DNA from: Pegoplata infirma
Lineage: Eukaryota > Arthropoda > Insecta > Diptera > Anthomyiidae
DNA length: 64,000 nucleotides
Assembly (NCBI GenBank): GCA_963921195.1
Contig: OY992537.1
Location: 127,246,694 to 127,310,693, forward strand
Direction of reading: 5' to 3'
In this document: in pieces, positions 23,833-35,039 of the stretch
Layout of the letters: every line of letters starts with the position of its first letter
How positions within the stretch are numbered: position 1 is the first letter of the stretch
The notes under the pieces: generated by a model
Seen by the model: the letters and a program-made list of their open reading frames with translations, nothing else
Database searches by the model: none
Told to the model about the DNA's origin: nothing
Translations under genes and position numbers: made by a program

Positions 23833-23887
23833 TAGCATGATGGTTAGAGGGTCTCGCCAGAATATAATTGGTTGCAGTATCGATTCC
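23833..23887 (+). other. tRNA-like box A/box B module (second copy)
   Basis: Box A-like TAGCATGATGG (23833-23843) followed by GTTAGAGGG. Box B-like GTATCGATTCC (23877-23887) matches the GGTTCGANTCC consensus at most positions. The spacing of the two boxes is about that of a tRNA. It sits in the same place in the element as the module at 3790-3858. No acceptor stem is visible. Confidence 0.55.
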
Positions 23888-24088
23888 ACAAAATTTTATA
23901 AAAAAAAATTTAAAAATTAATTCAATAGAAAAATTTTAAAAAATAACCTACGAAATCATTAATTTTTAATGTTTTCGTAGGTTATTTTTTTTTTTTTAAT
24001 TTGTTGGTAAAAATAACAAAACAAACATTAATTTTTAATTTGTTGGTGAAAAAATGAGAGTGCCGTTATTTTTTAATGTTCAATGTTA

Positions 24089-24884
24089 CACTCATAATAA
24101 TAACTCTGTAAAATACTCTGTAAAATGACTGTAATCTCAATTCAACAGATATTTGACAGAGTTTTCTGCTAAAATACAGATTTAAAGAAAAACCTTTGTA
24201 TTTTGTTGTGACAAAAAAACAAAGTTTCCTCTGTTATATTACTTTTTACTTTGTAATCTTAATTTTACAGATAATTAACAGAGTTTTCTGCTAAAATACA
24301 GATCTAAGCAAAATACTTCGTATTTTTTTATAGCCAAAAAAGTTTTCTGTTTTGAGTAGTTTTTGTTTTTGTTACCAAGCATCAAAATTTTATCTGTATA
24401 TTTTTTTTTTTGAGAAAAAGTTGAAAAAGTAGCAAAAAAAAGTTAACAAAATTTATTTTTCAGAAATCTTATAAAAATTTTACAAAATAACATGCATTTA
24501 CCTAAACTCTGTAAATTTACAGAGTTTTTTCTGTAAATTTTTTTTTGCATCAAATATATGTAAATTTCATAGTTTTCCTTTCTAAATGGTGGTTTATTTA
24601 ACCAATATTTTACTAGAAACTCTGTAAATTAACAGTTTTTTTTTGTCCAAATCATTTTACAGAGTTTTATGGTAAAATTACAGAGTTTTCTCTGTAAAAA
24701 AGCTTTCATATATAACCAATTTTTTACTATAAACTCTGTAAATTAACAGTTTTTTTCTGTCAAAATCATTTTACAGAGATTTTTAGTAAAATTACCAAGA
24801 AATGTTGTTAGCTGGAAAAGTATGGTGTACTCTGTTAAATTAGCAGAGTTTTTCTGTAATTTAACAGAGTTATTATTTTGAGTG
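24089..24884. mobile_element. TA-flanked MITE with AACTCTGTAAAAT units, copy 1
   Basis: Starts CACTCATAATAATAACTCTG after TA and ends CAGAGTTATTATTTTGAGTG before TA, 796 bp. Inside are many TTACAGAGTTT/ACTCTGTAA units in alternating orientation. The reverse-oriented copy is at 55928-56708. Inserted in the 23476-25012 element. Confidence 0.88.
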
Positions 24885-25019
24885 TATTAATTTTAGAACA
24901 TTTTAGAAACAGTAAAAAATAAATGTTGATGTTTGTTTAAACAAATAAATGATTACGGCAATGGTTTTCAAAAGTAATTATCACTTGTTTTAAATGTGTT
25001 TTTCATTTGTACGTATCAG

Positions 25020-25412
25020 ATTAATTTTCGTTCTGAACAACATATCCAAATTTCCTGAAGATCTGGGGGTGCCACCAGTGAGACTTCCCTTGTTAGTTCA
25101 TAATATTTACCTTCCTAAAACAGAGGAAGTTACTTCCTAAAATTTTGTTGAAAACTCAAAATGGCCACATCTCCAAAACTAAACGAGAACGAAAAAATGG
25201 ATAACATTTTCAGAAGAAAATTAATGAATATCCTAACTCTACTAATCTGCTGACCACATTGGACCCTAATTCTGAATCAGATTTCGCATTTCCAAAATTA
25301 GAAAAATTGTACACAAGTAAATACTGCTGACAGAACAAAAAGATTAACAGCATTTTTGTAGCTCTTGACTCATAGAATATGACCGATCTTAAAGCTCACC
25401 AAGCAATAGCTT
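25020..25412. other. Repeat-like sequence before the duplicated segment
   Basis: Contains the GACTTCCCTTGTTAG end motif at 25082-25096, also seen at 8568 and 21586. The rest (for example CATCTCCAAAACTAAACGAG) looks transposon-derived but is not assignable. No gene. Confidence 0.35.
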
Positions 25413-25938
25413 TTGGGTGATTCAGTTTTTAAGATTCTCAAAACCCTATTGGGGCCCAAAATCACTGTATTTCAAAAACTTAAGAAAGTAGATCGAAACG
25501 GACAAAAAGTATTAATCAAGGTATATGTCCCAGTGGGATATGGTCCCATGGGGTCCGACGTAAAGATGCGAATTTTCAGCAAAACTCAGCATCAGTGGAT
25601 CAAAATCGTGGATTTGGAATGTTTTAAATATTTTTCCCTTTAAAGGCCAATTGTCACGAAAAGATTTACAATGCCAATTTGTTTAAGAAAGGGGGGCATA
25701 ACTTTACATTAAATTTATATTACGTATGATTTTTGACATTTTTAGAAATGTTTCTGAAAAAATCGAAAATCGTTTGATTCATTGTCAGTGGTATAAGAAA
25801 ACACTTTTCTTTGGATTGCAACAAATACATGATTTTTAAGCCCTGGATAATTATAATTACAAATTATTTCAAACATTATATATAAAATTTTCGGGATGCC
25901 CCTAATATATAATAATCAGTTCAATTTCTACAATATTA

Positions 25939-26500
25939 CACAGAAAAAATACAAAGAAAATCAATTTGAGCAATCAGTTGTTTAAATATATAAAAAATTT
26001 GAGTAATTTTTTAATTGATGCAATTAAAAATTTACTCAAAATGTAAAAAAAAAAAATTAGTAAATAATTTAATAAAGATTTAATAGTTTTTTATTGTTTT
26101 TTTTTATTCTCTTAGTTTTTTGAATTCTCATTTAGTTTACAGTTTTTTGTGTATGAAAGTTTTAAATCATCTTTATGAAATTTTTCTATGTCTTTCAGAT
26201 ATAAATATGTTTGGTAAAGTTTTAAAAAAAGTTTTTTTTATTTTTTAAACAAAAAATTTTGAATTTTTTTTAAATTTTTTAACAAAATAAATTGATAAAT
26301 TTTGAGTACAATTTTACTTGACACAATAAAAAAAATACTTAAAAAATTAAAAAAAGAATTAAGTAAAGTTTTAATTGTGTCAATTAAAAATTTACTAAAA
26401 TTCAATACTATTAAATCGTTTACTGGTGCAAAATTAAGTAATGTTATACTCAATAGTATTAAAAATTTACTCAAACTTTTTTTTTTATTTTTTTTTTGTG
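25939..26500. mobile_element. CACAG MITE (family 'ACTCAA'), copy 2
   Basis: Starts CACAGAAAAAATACAAAG and ends TTTTTTTTTGTG. Same internal order as 8585-9135. Absent from the corresponding place in copy B of the duplicated segment (near 53945), so it inserted after the duplication or was never in B. Confidence 0.78.
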
Positions 26501-27933
26501 TTATGGATGGCCTTTCATCTTGCAATTTTTAGACATTTGTAATAGCCAGCCCCAACTGTATTATATTCATTTTACTGTGATTGTATTAGTAATTTGAATA
26601 GTAATGTTAGTGTGCTGATGTTGATTTGAAATGAATTAAAATAGACAAAATGCAAACAAAAACAAAAAAAAAACTTAAATAGTTTTCCAATTAAACTTTA
26701 TCCTTTATGTTTCAAAAGTTATATAGAAAGCAAAAAAAAAAAAACTTACCGGTTTCATGCCCTGTCGCCTCTTTTAACCGCAAAGAAATTATTTACAATT
26801 TTTTTTTACTATTTTTTCATACTTTTTGAAAACTTTTGGTGATGAATATTTAGTAGAAATGTCTTCCTAGAGCATGAGAATGTTGAATGTTCTTAAAATT
26901 AAGATTTATATAAAGGTGCATTAATTGTAAAATACAACTATATAGTGGAAATTGTAATGGTAGCTGTTGTTTGGATAATAAAAAATTTCGATTTTAGTAT
27001 GATATTTAAAAATTGCAATGGTCGGTGCCTGGAAAAGCTACACTTGTGTGGAAGTTTAAAAAAGCTTCGATATCAGGACGCTTGGTGTTCACTCCCGAGT
27101 TACCCATCTCAGATCTGCCAAATTTGATACCCAAACAAATTTTAATACTCAAACAAATTTTACACTTAAAATAATAAATTCTGTAAACGTACACTCATAA
27201 AAATTTGTTAGTATTCCTTACAAAAAAGTCTGTTACCATTACTAATAAAGTTTTCAATTTGTGCCCGATAACTTTTTCAGTTACCATTACAAACTTTGGT
27301 TTTCAAAAATTAGTAATCTTAAAAAAAACTAAAAAAATTAGTATTACAAAATTTTTTTGTAAAAAAATTGTAAATTGTGTATTTAAAATTTTTGGTCTTT
27401 TTTTACTATATGTAAACTGCGTATTGCGCTTGTTGTCGCCATTACTATTTCAATGCAAGTCAGATTTTGTTTGAATTTTTGATCTGAAATATGTAAGAGA
27501 AAATATTGAATACACTTTTTTTAATACAAAATATAAATTACATACCACATAAAATTAATGCTTTGAAAATTATGTTGAATAAATTGACATGTTGAATAAA
27601 TTGGTGGTCTAGAATAAAAAATACATTATATTGATATTATTTAAATGGAACACATAAATATACAGTTGTTACCTGCTTTCATCATTTTCTATTTTGTTTT
27701 ATTTATTATCATAAAAAAAGAGTTAATTTTAAACAAAAAATACTTTTAAATTTGGTTACCTGTATTTTGTGTTGTAATATTTTGTTGTTTGTACATTTTT
27801 TAATTTCTTCCGCTCCGCGACGTTGTCAATTCAAATGCTATTTTTTAACTGAATAATAGAAAGAAAGGCATGAAGAAAAGTACACAGAATTACCAATACT
27901 ATTCTGAGTATTAAGAAATCAACCCTTTGTGTA

Positions 27934-29792
27934 CACTAGGATGGCTCGTTTTTGGGCTTTTCTCTCTGATCAAATTCTAATACCCGCCAAAAGTGTCGGT
28001 CCCCTAAGGGTAACTCACATGCAAAATATCACCCCGATCGGAGTTTTTCTTCTGTCTCCACTTTGAGCCTCAAAATTGGGTTTTTTGGAAAAAAGGACTT
28101 TAAAAAAAAAAAAAAAATAAGTTTTTTTTATTAAAATAATGAAAAAAAAATTGTTGTATAGTATTTGATCATAAATACTTAAATATGAAATTTAAAGATT
28201 TTACGGTTTCATTTACCCGTTTAAACTTGATACCAAAAAAATGGCATGATTTTGGGGGCGTTCTCAAAACACCTTTTTTCAAAATTTGAAAATTTTATTA
28301 AAAAAAAATTTTAAATATACCATTTTTTCTTTCTGCATTCATTAAAAACACCTTGGAGAAGAAAAAAGTGAAATATGGCGGATATCCGTCGAGCCACTTT
28401 TTGGGAATCGCGGGGGGAAGTTAGCGGATTTCAAGGAAATGTTGGTTTTATCAATAATTTGGATTAATAATATCTTATAAATTTCATTTTTGGACAAATT
28501 AACTGTTTTTTGGTGTCGTGGCATTCTACTAGATAACTTTAAATCTGTCATAAAATTTTACCGATCTAGGACGTCTTTAACCCACATTGGCTGGGGGTCA
28601 AAAATGACCCCCGCAAGAAATTTGAAGTTTAGAGCTTAAATTTTGTGCTATAAACAAGTATAAAACGACTTTTGTGTGTTTTACCTCAACTATTATTTCG
28701 TATTAATATACTATCTTTAAAAAAATCGTTAACCCTTCTTGGTAGGGGGTCAAAAATGACCCATTCAATAAAAAATATAAATTTTGTTGATTTAAAAAAA
28801 TTCAAGCACTATGCCGAAAAGTTTTTTCCGGGGTCATTTTTGACCACTGACCAATGTGGGTTAAAGATATCTTAAACAGGTGAAATTTTAGGGCTGATTT
28901 AAAGTTATCTAATAGACTGCCACAAATTAATTTTCTATAAAAAATATATACTTTTTATTGAATGGGTCATTTTTGACCCCCTACCATGAAGGGTTAACGA
29001 TTTTTTTAAAGATAATATATTAATACGAAATAATAGTTGAGGTAAAACACACAAAAGTCGTTTTATACTTGTTTATAGCACAAAATTTAAGCTCTAAACT
29101 TCAAATTTCTTGCGGGGGTCATTTTTGACCCCCAGCCAATGTGGGTTAACGACGTCCTAGATCGGTATAATTTCATGACAGACTTAAAGTTATCTAATAG
29201 AATGCCACGACAACAAAAAACAGTTAATTTGCCCAAAAATAAAATTTATAAGATATTATTAATCCAAATTATTGATAAAACCAACATTTCCTTGAAATCC
29301 GCTAACTTCCTCCCGCGATTCCCAAAAAGTGGCTCGACGGATATCCGCCATATTTCACATTTTTCTTCTCCAAGGTGTTCTTAATGAATTCAGAAAGAAA
29401 AAATGGTATATTTAAAATTTTTTTAAATAAAATTTTCAAATTTTGAAAAAAGGTGTTTTGAGAACGCCCCCAAAATCATGCCATTTTTTTGGTATCAAGT
29501 TTGAACGAGTTAATGAAACCGTAAAATCTTTAAATTTCATATTTAAGTATTTATGATCAAATACTATACAACAAATTTTTTTTCATTATTTTAATAAAAA
29601 AACTTATTTTTTTTTTTTTTTTTTAAAGTCATTTTTTCCAAAAACCCCAATTTTGAGGCTTAAAGTGGAGACAGAAGATAAACTCCGATCGGGGTGATAT
29701 TTTGCATGTGAGTTACCCTTAGGGGACCGACACTTTTGGCGGGTATTAGAATTTGATCAGAGAGAAAAGCCCAAAAACGAGCCACCCTAGTG
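27934..29792. mobile_element. 1.86 kb foldback (palindrome), CACTAGG...CCTAGTG
   Basis: TA-flanked ends CACTAGGATGGCTCGTTTTT and its near-exact complement. The two arms of about 900 bases are almost perfect reverse complements throughout, including GGTCCCCTAAGGGTAACTCA near 27999 and its mirror near 29700. Open frames at 28342-28551 (minus) and 29139-29384 (plus) are the same sequence seen on both arms and are not independent genes. Confidence 0.88.
28581..29145. mobile_element. piggyBac-like TTAA-flanked ends at the palindrome centre
   Basis: TTAA (28577-28580) followed by CCCACATTGGCTGGGGGTCA mirrors the right side at 29146-29149. A nested pair TTAACCCTTCTTGGTAGGGG (28729) and its mirror (28994-28997) lies inside. 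A fifth related end (GGTCATTTTTGACC) is at about 28832-28846. TTAA targets, CCC starts and GGGTCAAAAATGACCC inner palindromes resemble piggyBac-type ends. No transposase. Confidence 0.6.
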
Positions 29793-29811
29793 TACACTGT
29801 ACACTGTACAC

Positions 29812-30308
29812 CACTGTTGCCAACTATTTTTAACCAAAAACCTCTAAATTTCACGAAAAAAGCGCTAGAAACCGCCAAAAATTAATTTAGCGGGGAAAAT
29901 TTAAAATTTTCCCGCTAAATTACAAAAAAAGCGCTGAAAACCGAAAAACTTGGCATTTTTGATTGACAAAAAAGAAAAAATTAAAAAAAAAACCTCCAAA
30001 TTATTTTTTCTTCGAAAATTTACTTTTCATTAAAAACGCGCAAGAAACGGACGAAAAAATTTTAGCGGGAAAATACAAAATTCTCCCGCTAAATTTCAAA
30101 AAAAGAGCTAAAATTCGACAAACTTGGCGTTTTCGATTGAAAAAAAAAGAAAAATTGGAAAAACCTCTAAATTTGTCCTACTAAATCCAAATAAAAAGCG
30201 CTAGATTTTCCCGCTAAAGCACCGTTCCCGCTAAAACCAATTTTCCCCCGCTAAATGCAAACAAAAACCGCTAGATTTAGCGGGAAAACCTCCAACTTGG
30301 CAACAGTG
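29812..30308. mobile_element. Nonautonomous hAT element, TSD CTGTACAC
   Basis: Ends CACTGTTGCCAA...TTGGCAACAGTG, flanked by perfect CTGTACAC (29804-29811 and 30309-30316), 497 bp. The interior is packed with CCGCTAAAT/ATTTAGCGG and AAAGCGCTA words, more GC-rich than the surroundings. The plus-strand open frame at 29963-30184 is derived from these repeats. Confidence 0.93.
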
Positions 30309-31663
30309 CTGTACACAAGAAAAAAAAAAATCACAGATTGCGTAAAACAAAAAAGGACCGCAAGTGGAGAAGAAAGAAAAAAGAATTGACAAAGGTCGGT
30401 GTTTTTTTTGAATTTTGCATATCTCCTCTTTACTGCATTTTGTTCCCTTTTTTATATATTTTTTTATTTGAAAGAAAACAAAGTAGTTACAATGAAGCAG
30501 ACAAATAAGTGTAATTCAATATTGAAAATAATAAACATATTCATACTCATCAAAGCGCAGTTTTACCATTTAAATAAAAAAATAACTAACTGTATATTTT
30601 TTTTTTAAATGTTCTTTTTAATTTCCAAATATTTTAATAACATTTTCTTTTTGTATTTCATTAGTGCATTACTTTTCTAGAAAAGAAAACCGAAAAGTTA
30701 ATACGAAATTTTTAAAAAATCAACTGAAAAAATTATTAAAATATCAGTAAAAAATTAATAGTTTGTAACGCGAGTTTACTAAAACGAATTACAAAAAAAT
30801 ATTTTTTTAGTACAATTTAGTAAAAAAGTTGTAAAGTTGGGATACAAACAATTTTACAAACTTTTTTACTAACGTATTTTTTTGAGTGTACATAAAAATT
30901 CAGTATTTTCCTTACATTTAACGACAGAAATTTTAGTAAAAATAATTTTTGCGTAGAAAAAACTTCTACAAAAAAATCTCCTACAAAAAATATTATTTCA
31001 AATTGAAGGTTGTTTTAAAGATTTTAGACAGAATTTTTCTTAAATGTAATAAACCTGATTTGTCAATATATTCATTTCAATTGCGGAAAAAGCATAATTT
31101 ATCTACTTGTAATAGATTTTTTTTAGCTACTGTACATAAATCTTTGATTCTTATGTATTTCTGAAAACATTTCGAATATCTTAAATTTATGTTTTGTTTT
31201 CTTCATTAAATCTGACTTCCTTTTAACCTATAAAAATTTCCTCTTTTAAAACATTAATCAAACACTTGAAATATTTGTTGTATTGTAGTGAGTAAAAATG
31301 AATAGAAAACAAAAAATATTGCTATCATTAACTAAATAATAACTCAACTCATTTAGAATACAACTTCAATATCGTGGATATTGAAATCGTTTAATGTTCT
31401 ACAAATCTGTTCAATTAGAATTTGTTGTTTAATATTTGTTGATTTTAACACTTTGTTTATGAGCTTATTATCAAACACCTGCTGTGCTTTTGTAGATTCC
31501 TCAATATAGAAAATTGCATTTTTTCGATAAAAAATTTTACACCATTTCTATTTTTCTTTTATTTTGTAATTTTTTGAATGCAGTTCAAATTATAGATATG
31601 GAGATAAAATTGTAGTTGAGCGTTTGATTTTGAGGTCATATTTACGTTTCGCTGAAAACAAAT

Positions 31664-32250
31664 AAAAGCCGATCATATAATACCCTACACCAGTGTTTTC
31701 CGGCAAATGCTTCCCAAGTCCAAAAATGGACCGAATGCATCTATCTTTCGTTAGATCCATAATTAGTGTTGTTGGTTTAGTTTGGCTTAAGGTCATAAAT
31801 TTAAGAAAATTATTGTTAAATAAAAACACTGTTTTTAATTTTTCCAATAGTTAACTAAAAGTTTGTTTTATTTCCGATATTTCGGTCAAACATCGTTGAC
31901 CATCATCAGGGATTTTATAAAAAACTAAAAGTTTTTTTGTGAGTTAAAAGCTCTTAGCTTGGTGTGCAGATTTTTGTTAGTGTAGAAAACAAACCAAAGT
32001 TGAGCTTGGTTTATTTTTGTTAAAAATAAAATGATTTAAATGAATTTCAAGCGAAATTTTTATATGGGATCTAAATCTAATAATGGTTTATTATTCAGAT
32101 TTGATTAGGCAACCAAAGTACACGTTCAAAACCAACAAACGAAATCTTAACAGAAATCGTCTCAGAAAGTGATTCTGAGTCGATCGGTATACTGAAGGGG
32201 TAGGACCAATATTTCGGAAGATTACAAACATCAGCACAAGCTTCATGTCC
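31664..32250 (-). mobile_element. mini-me-related repeat (ATACCCTACACCA type), reverse
   Basis: CATATAATACCCTACACCAG (31673) and, about 500 bases on, GAGTCGATCGGTATAC followed by GGACCAATATTTCGG match 57279-57857 in order. The ends are diverged, and a Penelope-like fragment with the hammerhead-like core lies inside. The minus-strand open frame at 31590-31847 is not supported. Confidence 0.6.
31880..31909 (-). other. Hammerhead-ribozyme-like core
   Basis: On the minus strand CTGATGA is followed by T, then GGTCAA, a 6-base loop, TTGACC and GAAA. That is the catalytic box order of a hammerhead around a perfect 6-bp stem II, with one extra base. I did not find a convincing stem III partner for the following ATATCGG, so activity is not claimed. 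Penelope-like elements are known to carry such motifs, and this fits a Penelope remnant. Confidence 0.5.
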
Positions 32251-32574
32251 TCGATAAATCTACAATAAAATATTCTTTAGAAATACAATGATTTATTATT
32301 TATTCCCAAACCATTAATAGCAGAAAGGAAAGACATACGTCGATAAAAACACTTAAATATAAAAACTTTATTATCGTTAAAAAAAATTTTAAATTAATTT
32401 TTATACAAAAAAAATGTGGATATTATTTTGAGTTACATTTGTTTCTTGAGGTAAAAAAAGTATTTGACCTCGAAAAATAAATCCTGAGGCCTGCTCAACA
32501 GACAAATTAATAATGTGTACAAAAAAATTCATAAAAATTGGAAAAATAATCTAGAACTAAAATTTTATACAAAA

Positions 32575-32823
32575 TATGACCCAAAAATATGCATTTATAG
32601 AAGAATACTAACAAAATATGCAAAAATATGCATTTTTGCATATTCAGAAAAATATGCAAACATTTTTCAAAGCAAATTCTTTGATTTGCAAAGATATTTG
32701 GATTGTGCTGTTCTAAGACAAATTGTAAGAGGAAAAAAGCTTCATTTGCATGAAAGTCCTCTTCTTGGTAACACTAGTTTAGAAGCTATTAATCGATATA
32801 TCGCCATTTTACTTAAATTTTAG
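32575..32823. repeat. ATATGCA-rich fragment with unexplained open frame
   Basis: ATATGCAAAAATATGCATTT motifs resemble the hAT family at 6839. The 102-codon plus-strand frame (32515-32823) has a less AT-biased end reading LHLHESPLLGNTSLEAINRY that I do not recognise; its start lies in the ATATGCA repeats. Probably a transposon scrap. Confidence 0.35.
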
Positions 32824-33025
32824 CGAAATTTGGGGAAAAAAGTAAATTCTATTGTAAATTTTAGAAACAAAAAAAGTTAAAAACGTATTTCTCTCTTTAC
32901 AGTTCATGTATGATCTATTACGAAGGAAATAAGCCTGTTTTTTAGAAATCCGTTAAAAATTGTATAAGTTACATGCATTTGAGTAAAAGTGCGAAATTCA
33001 ATTTTTATACATTTTTAGTTTATTG
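32790..33025. repeat. Half of the ATCGATATATCG foldback family
   Basis: ATCGATATATCGCCATTTTA and GTTACATGCATTTGAGTAAA match the left arm of the palindrome at 40786-41285. The second arm is missing. Confidence 0.55.
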
Positions 33026-33040
33026 AGTGTAAAGGCCTAT

Positions 33041-33151
33041 TCACACCTGAGGTGAAATCTCGTTCGAAGGAGATTTCGATCATTGGTCTGTATCATTTTA
33101 TTTACATACGATCGAAATCTCGTTCGAACGAGATATCACCTCAGATGTGAA
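33041..33151. mobile_element. Short palindromic MITE, TCACACCTGAG...
   Basis: 111 bp whose ends TCACACCTGAGGTGAAATCT and AGATATCACCTCAGATGTGA are inverted. The interior repeats ATCTCGTTCGAA and its complement. A longer relative with the same ends occupies 41406-42543. Confidence 0.7.
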
Positions 33152-34984
33152 TTGTTAGAATGCAAAAAAAAAACGCTTCATTAAGTCGGAAAAACGACAA
33201 ATTCCAACATTTTTTTTTTCATTTTTATTTTTGTTTGTTCATTCGTCCTCTGTAATGGCATAGTTAGCCAGAGAGGGTTTAACAGAAGTTGAGTGACTTC
33301 AGATATCTTTATAATTGATAGTCTTTGGCTGCAAAACAGGCAGACAGCGTTGCCATACAAAGAAATTTACTGTGATATTATATTTTAAGCCGTGTTTATT
33401 ATAAACATTTTTTGTTAAATGTTTAATGTTTTTTGTTTTATGTTTAATGTAAAATATAATTAATTTGAATGTGATTTAAAAGTATTTATGTTACTACGTC
33501 TCTTGAAAAAGCACAGTACAGACTAGTATGCAAACACTGGTGCTAATTGCGTACTTTCCAATATGGTGGTATGGTTTTTAGTACAGAATAATCATCGCTG
33601 CCTAGTATACGTGTGCCTGTACGTGTGAGCTTTTGTGCATGTATTTATGATGTTTGTTTACGTTTTGTATGAAACGTCAAAAGTTACACCGTGTGCTGTC
33701 ACTAATACTTACACCCATCAGATGCAACTCTGTGATACTACTACTCATGTACTGTGTGAAAAAGTCAACAAATAATTGACGAAACGTCAAGAAAAACTTG
33801 TAAAATAAATTCATTTTTATTTACAATAAAGAAATCATAGGTCTGACTAGCTTATAAAACACAACAAATAACTTTTTAAAATTAAAATTTTTTCCTTGTC
33901 TGGAGTTTATATTTTCTTAAGAGGGGAGGTATTTTTTATTATAGTTTTTAATTTTTTTTTTTGAACGCAATTAATTTTTTTTAGCAAAAAAATACTTTTT
34001 TATTTAAAACTAAAAAAATCAATAATCTTTAAAATGGTTGTTAATTTATAAAATACATTGCTGCCGCAGCACTACAGGAGTGGTACTGACGCGACACTGG
34101 TGATACAAAAAAACATTGTTGGGGCAACTCTATATTTTTATAACCGTCGGCAATTTCTGACTGGGTAGTTATTTCGCATATTATTGTAAGAAAAAACAAT
34201 GTAAGATGGTTTAGATATTCTAAATAATTTTTACCTATGTAAAAAATTTTATATTTTGCACTTGTTTGCGTATTTTTCAGAGATGGCATTTATTACTATG
34301 ACAAAAAAACAAATATTTTTTTAGAGTTGGCATATTTTGTCAGAAAATAAAAAAAAAATTTTTTGTGAAAAGTTTTTATTATTATTTTTTTTGGTTTTTG
34401 TTATCCTTAGTACGGTAATTGCAAAAACTGAAAAAAAAAAATTAAAAATCTTTGCATATTTTTAAAAGTTACTAGCTAACTTTGGCACTCTGTAACTCAC
34501 TCTGTATTTTAATAGGGTCACTCCAAACTAGCTATTTTGAAAGCTTATATCATTGACTTTATTTGCCCCACTCATAATGTTTCAATCTGATAAATAGTTT
34601 GAAAGTTACATATATATAAGCAATTTTTTTTTTTTGCAAACACTATTTACCGATATTTTCAAAATGGCAATATCTCGAGAACCGGTCATTAGATATCAAA
34701 ATCTTTACAAGATTCGTGTTCAGCATGGCAAATGCAATGAGATATGTGGCCTAATTTTAAAAAAAAAAAATTTTAAAATTTTTTTGAAATTTACAATGGG
34801 AGTTGGCATTTATTTTCAACAAAAAAATATGTACTTTGAGTTAGCAGAATAACAAAAATGGATGTAGAACGACAACAAATTATTTTTTGCTCTGAAATTT
34901 TTATGACAGATAGGTATTACATAGGGGAGCTATTTTCCATCGGAAACTCATTTCGGTCAAATTTGAGTTGGCATATTTTAAATA
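33152..34984. other. Mostly unassigned sequence, least repeat-like part of the window
   Basis: 33500-33780 has balanced composition (for example GTATACGTGTGCCTGTACG) and no visible repeat, so it may be old unique DNA. 34500-34950 (AATATCTCGAGAACCGGTCA, 34671) looks transposon-derived. The open frames at 34041-34289 and 34634-34852 lack support. Confidence 0.35.
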
Positions 34985-35039
34985 TAGGTTCACGATATAT
35001 AAAATAGTAATGTGACTGACTGACTCATCATCGCCCAGT

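Larger units (their letters stand above)
23476..25012. mobile_element. CACTC element with tRNA-like module, second copy (with MITE inside)
   Basis: Starts CACTCAAAAACTTATGTCAT after TA. Its blocks follow the reverse complement of 3440-5346, excluding that copy's foldback, and continue past an inserted MITE (24089-24884) to TTTTCATTTGTACG near 25013. The right GAGTG terminus is lost. The pair lets each insertion be seen against an empty site. Confidence 0.7.
27192..30888. mobile_element. CACTC...GAGTG element of 3.7 kb including nested insertions
   Basis: Starts CACTCATAAAAATTTGTTAG after TA and ends ACGTATTTTTTTGAGTG before TA. Unrelated insertions at 27934-29792 and 29812-30308 make up most of its length; the element itself is about 1.3 kb. 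Copy B of the duplicated segment lacks it. Its TTAGTA/TACTAA-rich interior resembles 47651-48869. Confidence 0.72.
25413..31575. repeat. Duplicated segment, copy A (partner 50690-55720)
   Basis: After removing later insertions, this segment aligns in the same order with 50690-55720. TTTTCAGCAAAACTCAGCAT (25575) corresponds to about 50773. AATTTTCGGGATGCCCCTAA corresponds to 53905. A long block at 26525-26995 corresponds to 53968-54455. 31030-31560 corresponds to 55165-55680. By eye the best blocks are about 95% identical. It may be a long nonautonomous transposon or a local segmental duplication; no termini were identified. The open frame at 25413-25643 is not conserved in the partner and is not a gene. 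Confidence 0.75.

Noticed and set aside
23833..23887. Functional tRNA gene
   Set aside because: Box A and box B are present, but no acceptor stem, anticodon arm or terminator could be folded by eye.
28342..29384. Two similar frames of 69 and 81 codons on opposite strands
   Set aside because: They are the same sequence read on both arms of a palindrome. No start context or known domain supports them.
32515..32823. 102-codon frame ending LLGNTSLEAINRYIAILLKF
   Set aside because: The first half is AT-rich ATATGCA repeat and the last part lies in a foldback arm. I could not assign a family, so it is mentioned only as a repeat scrap.
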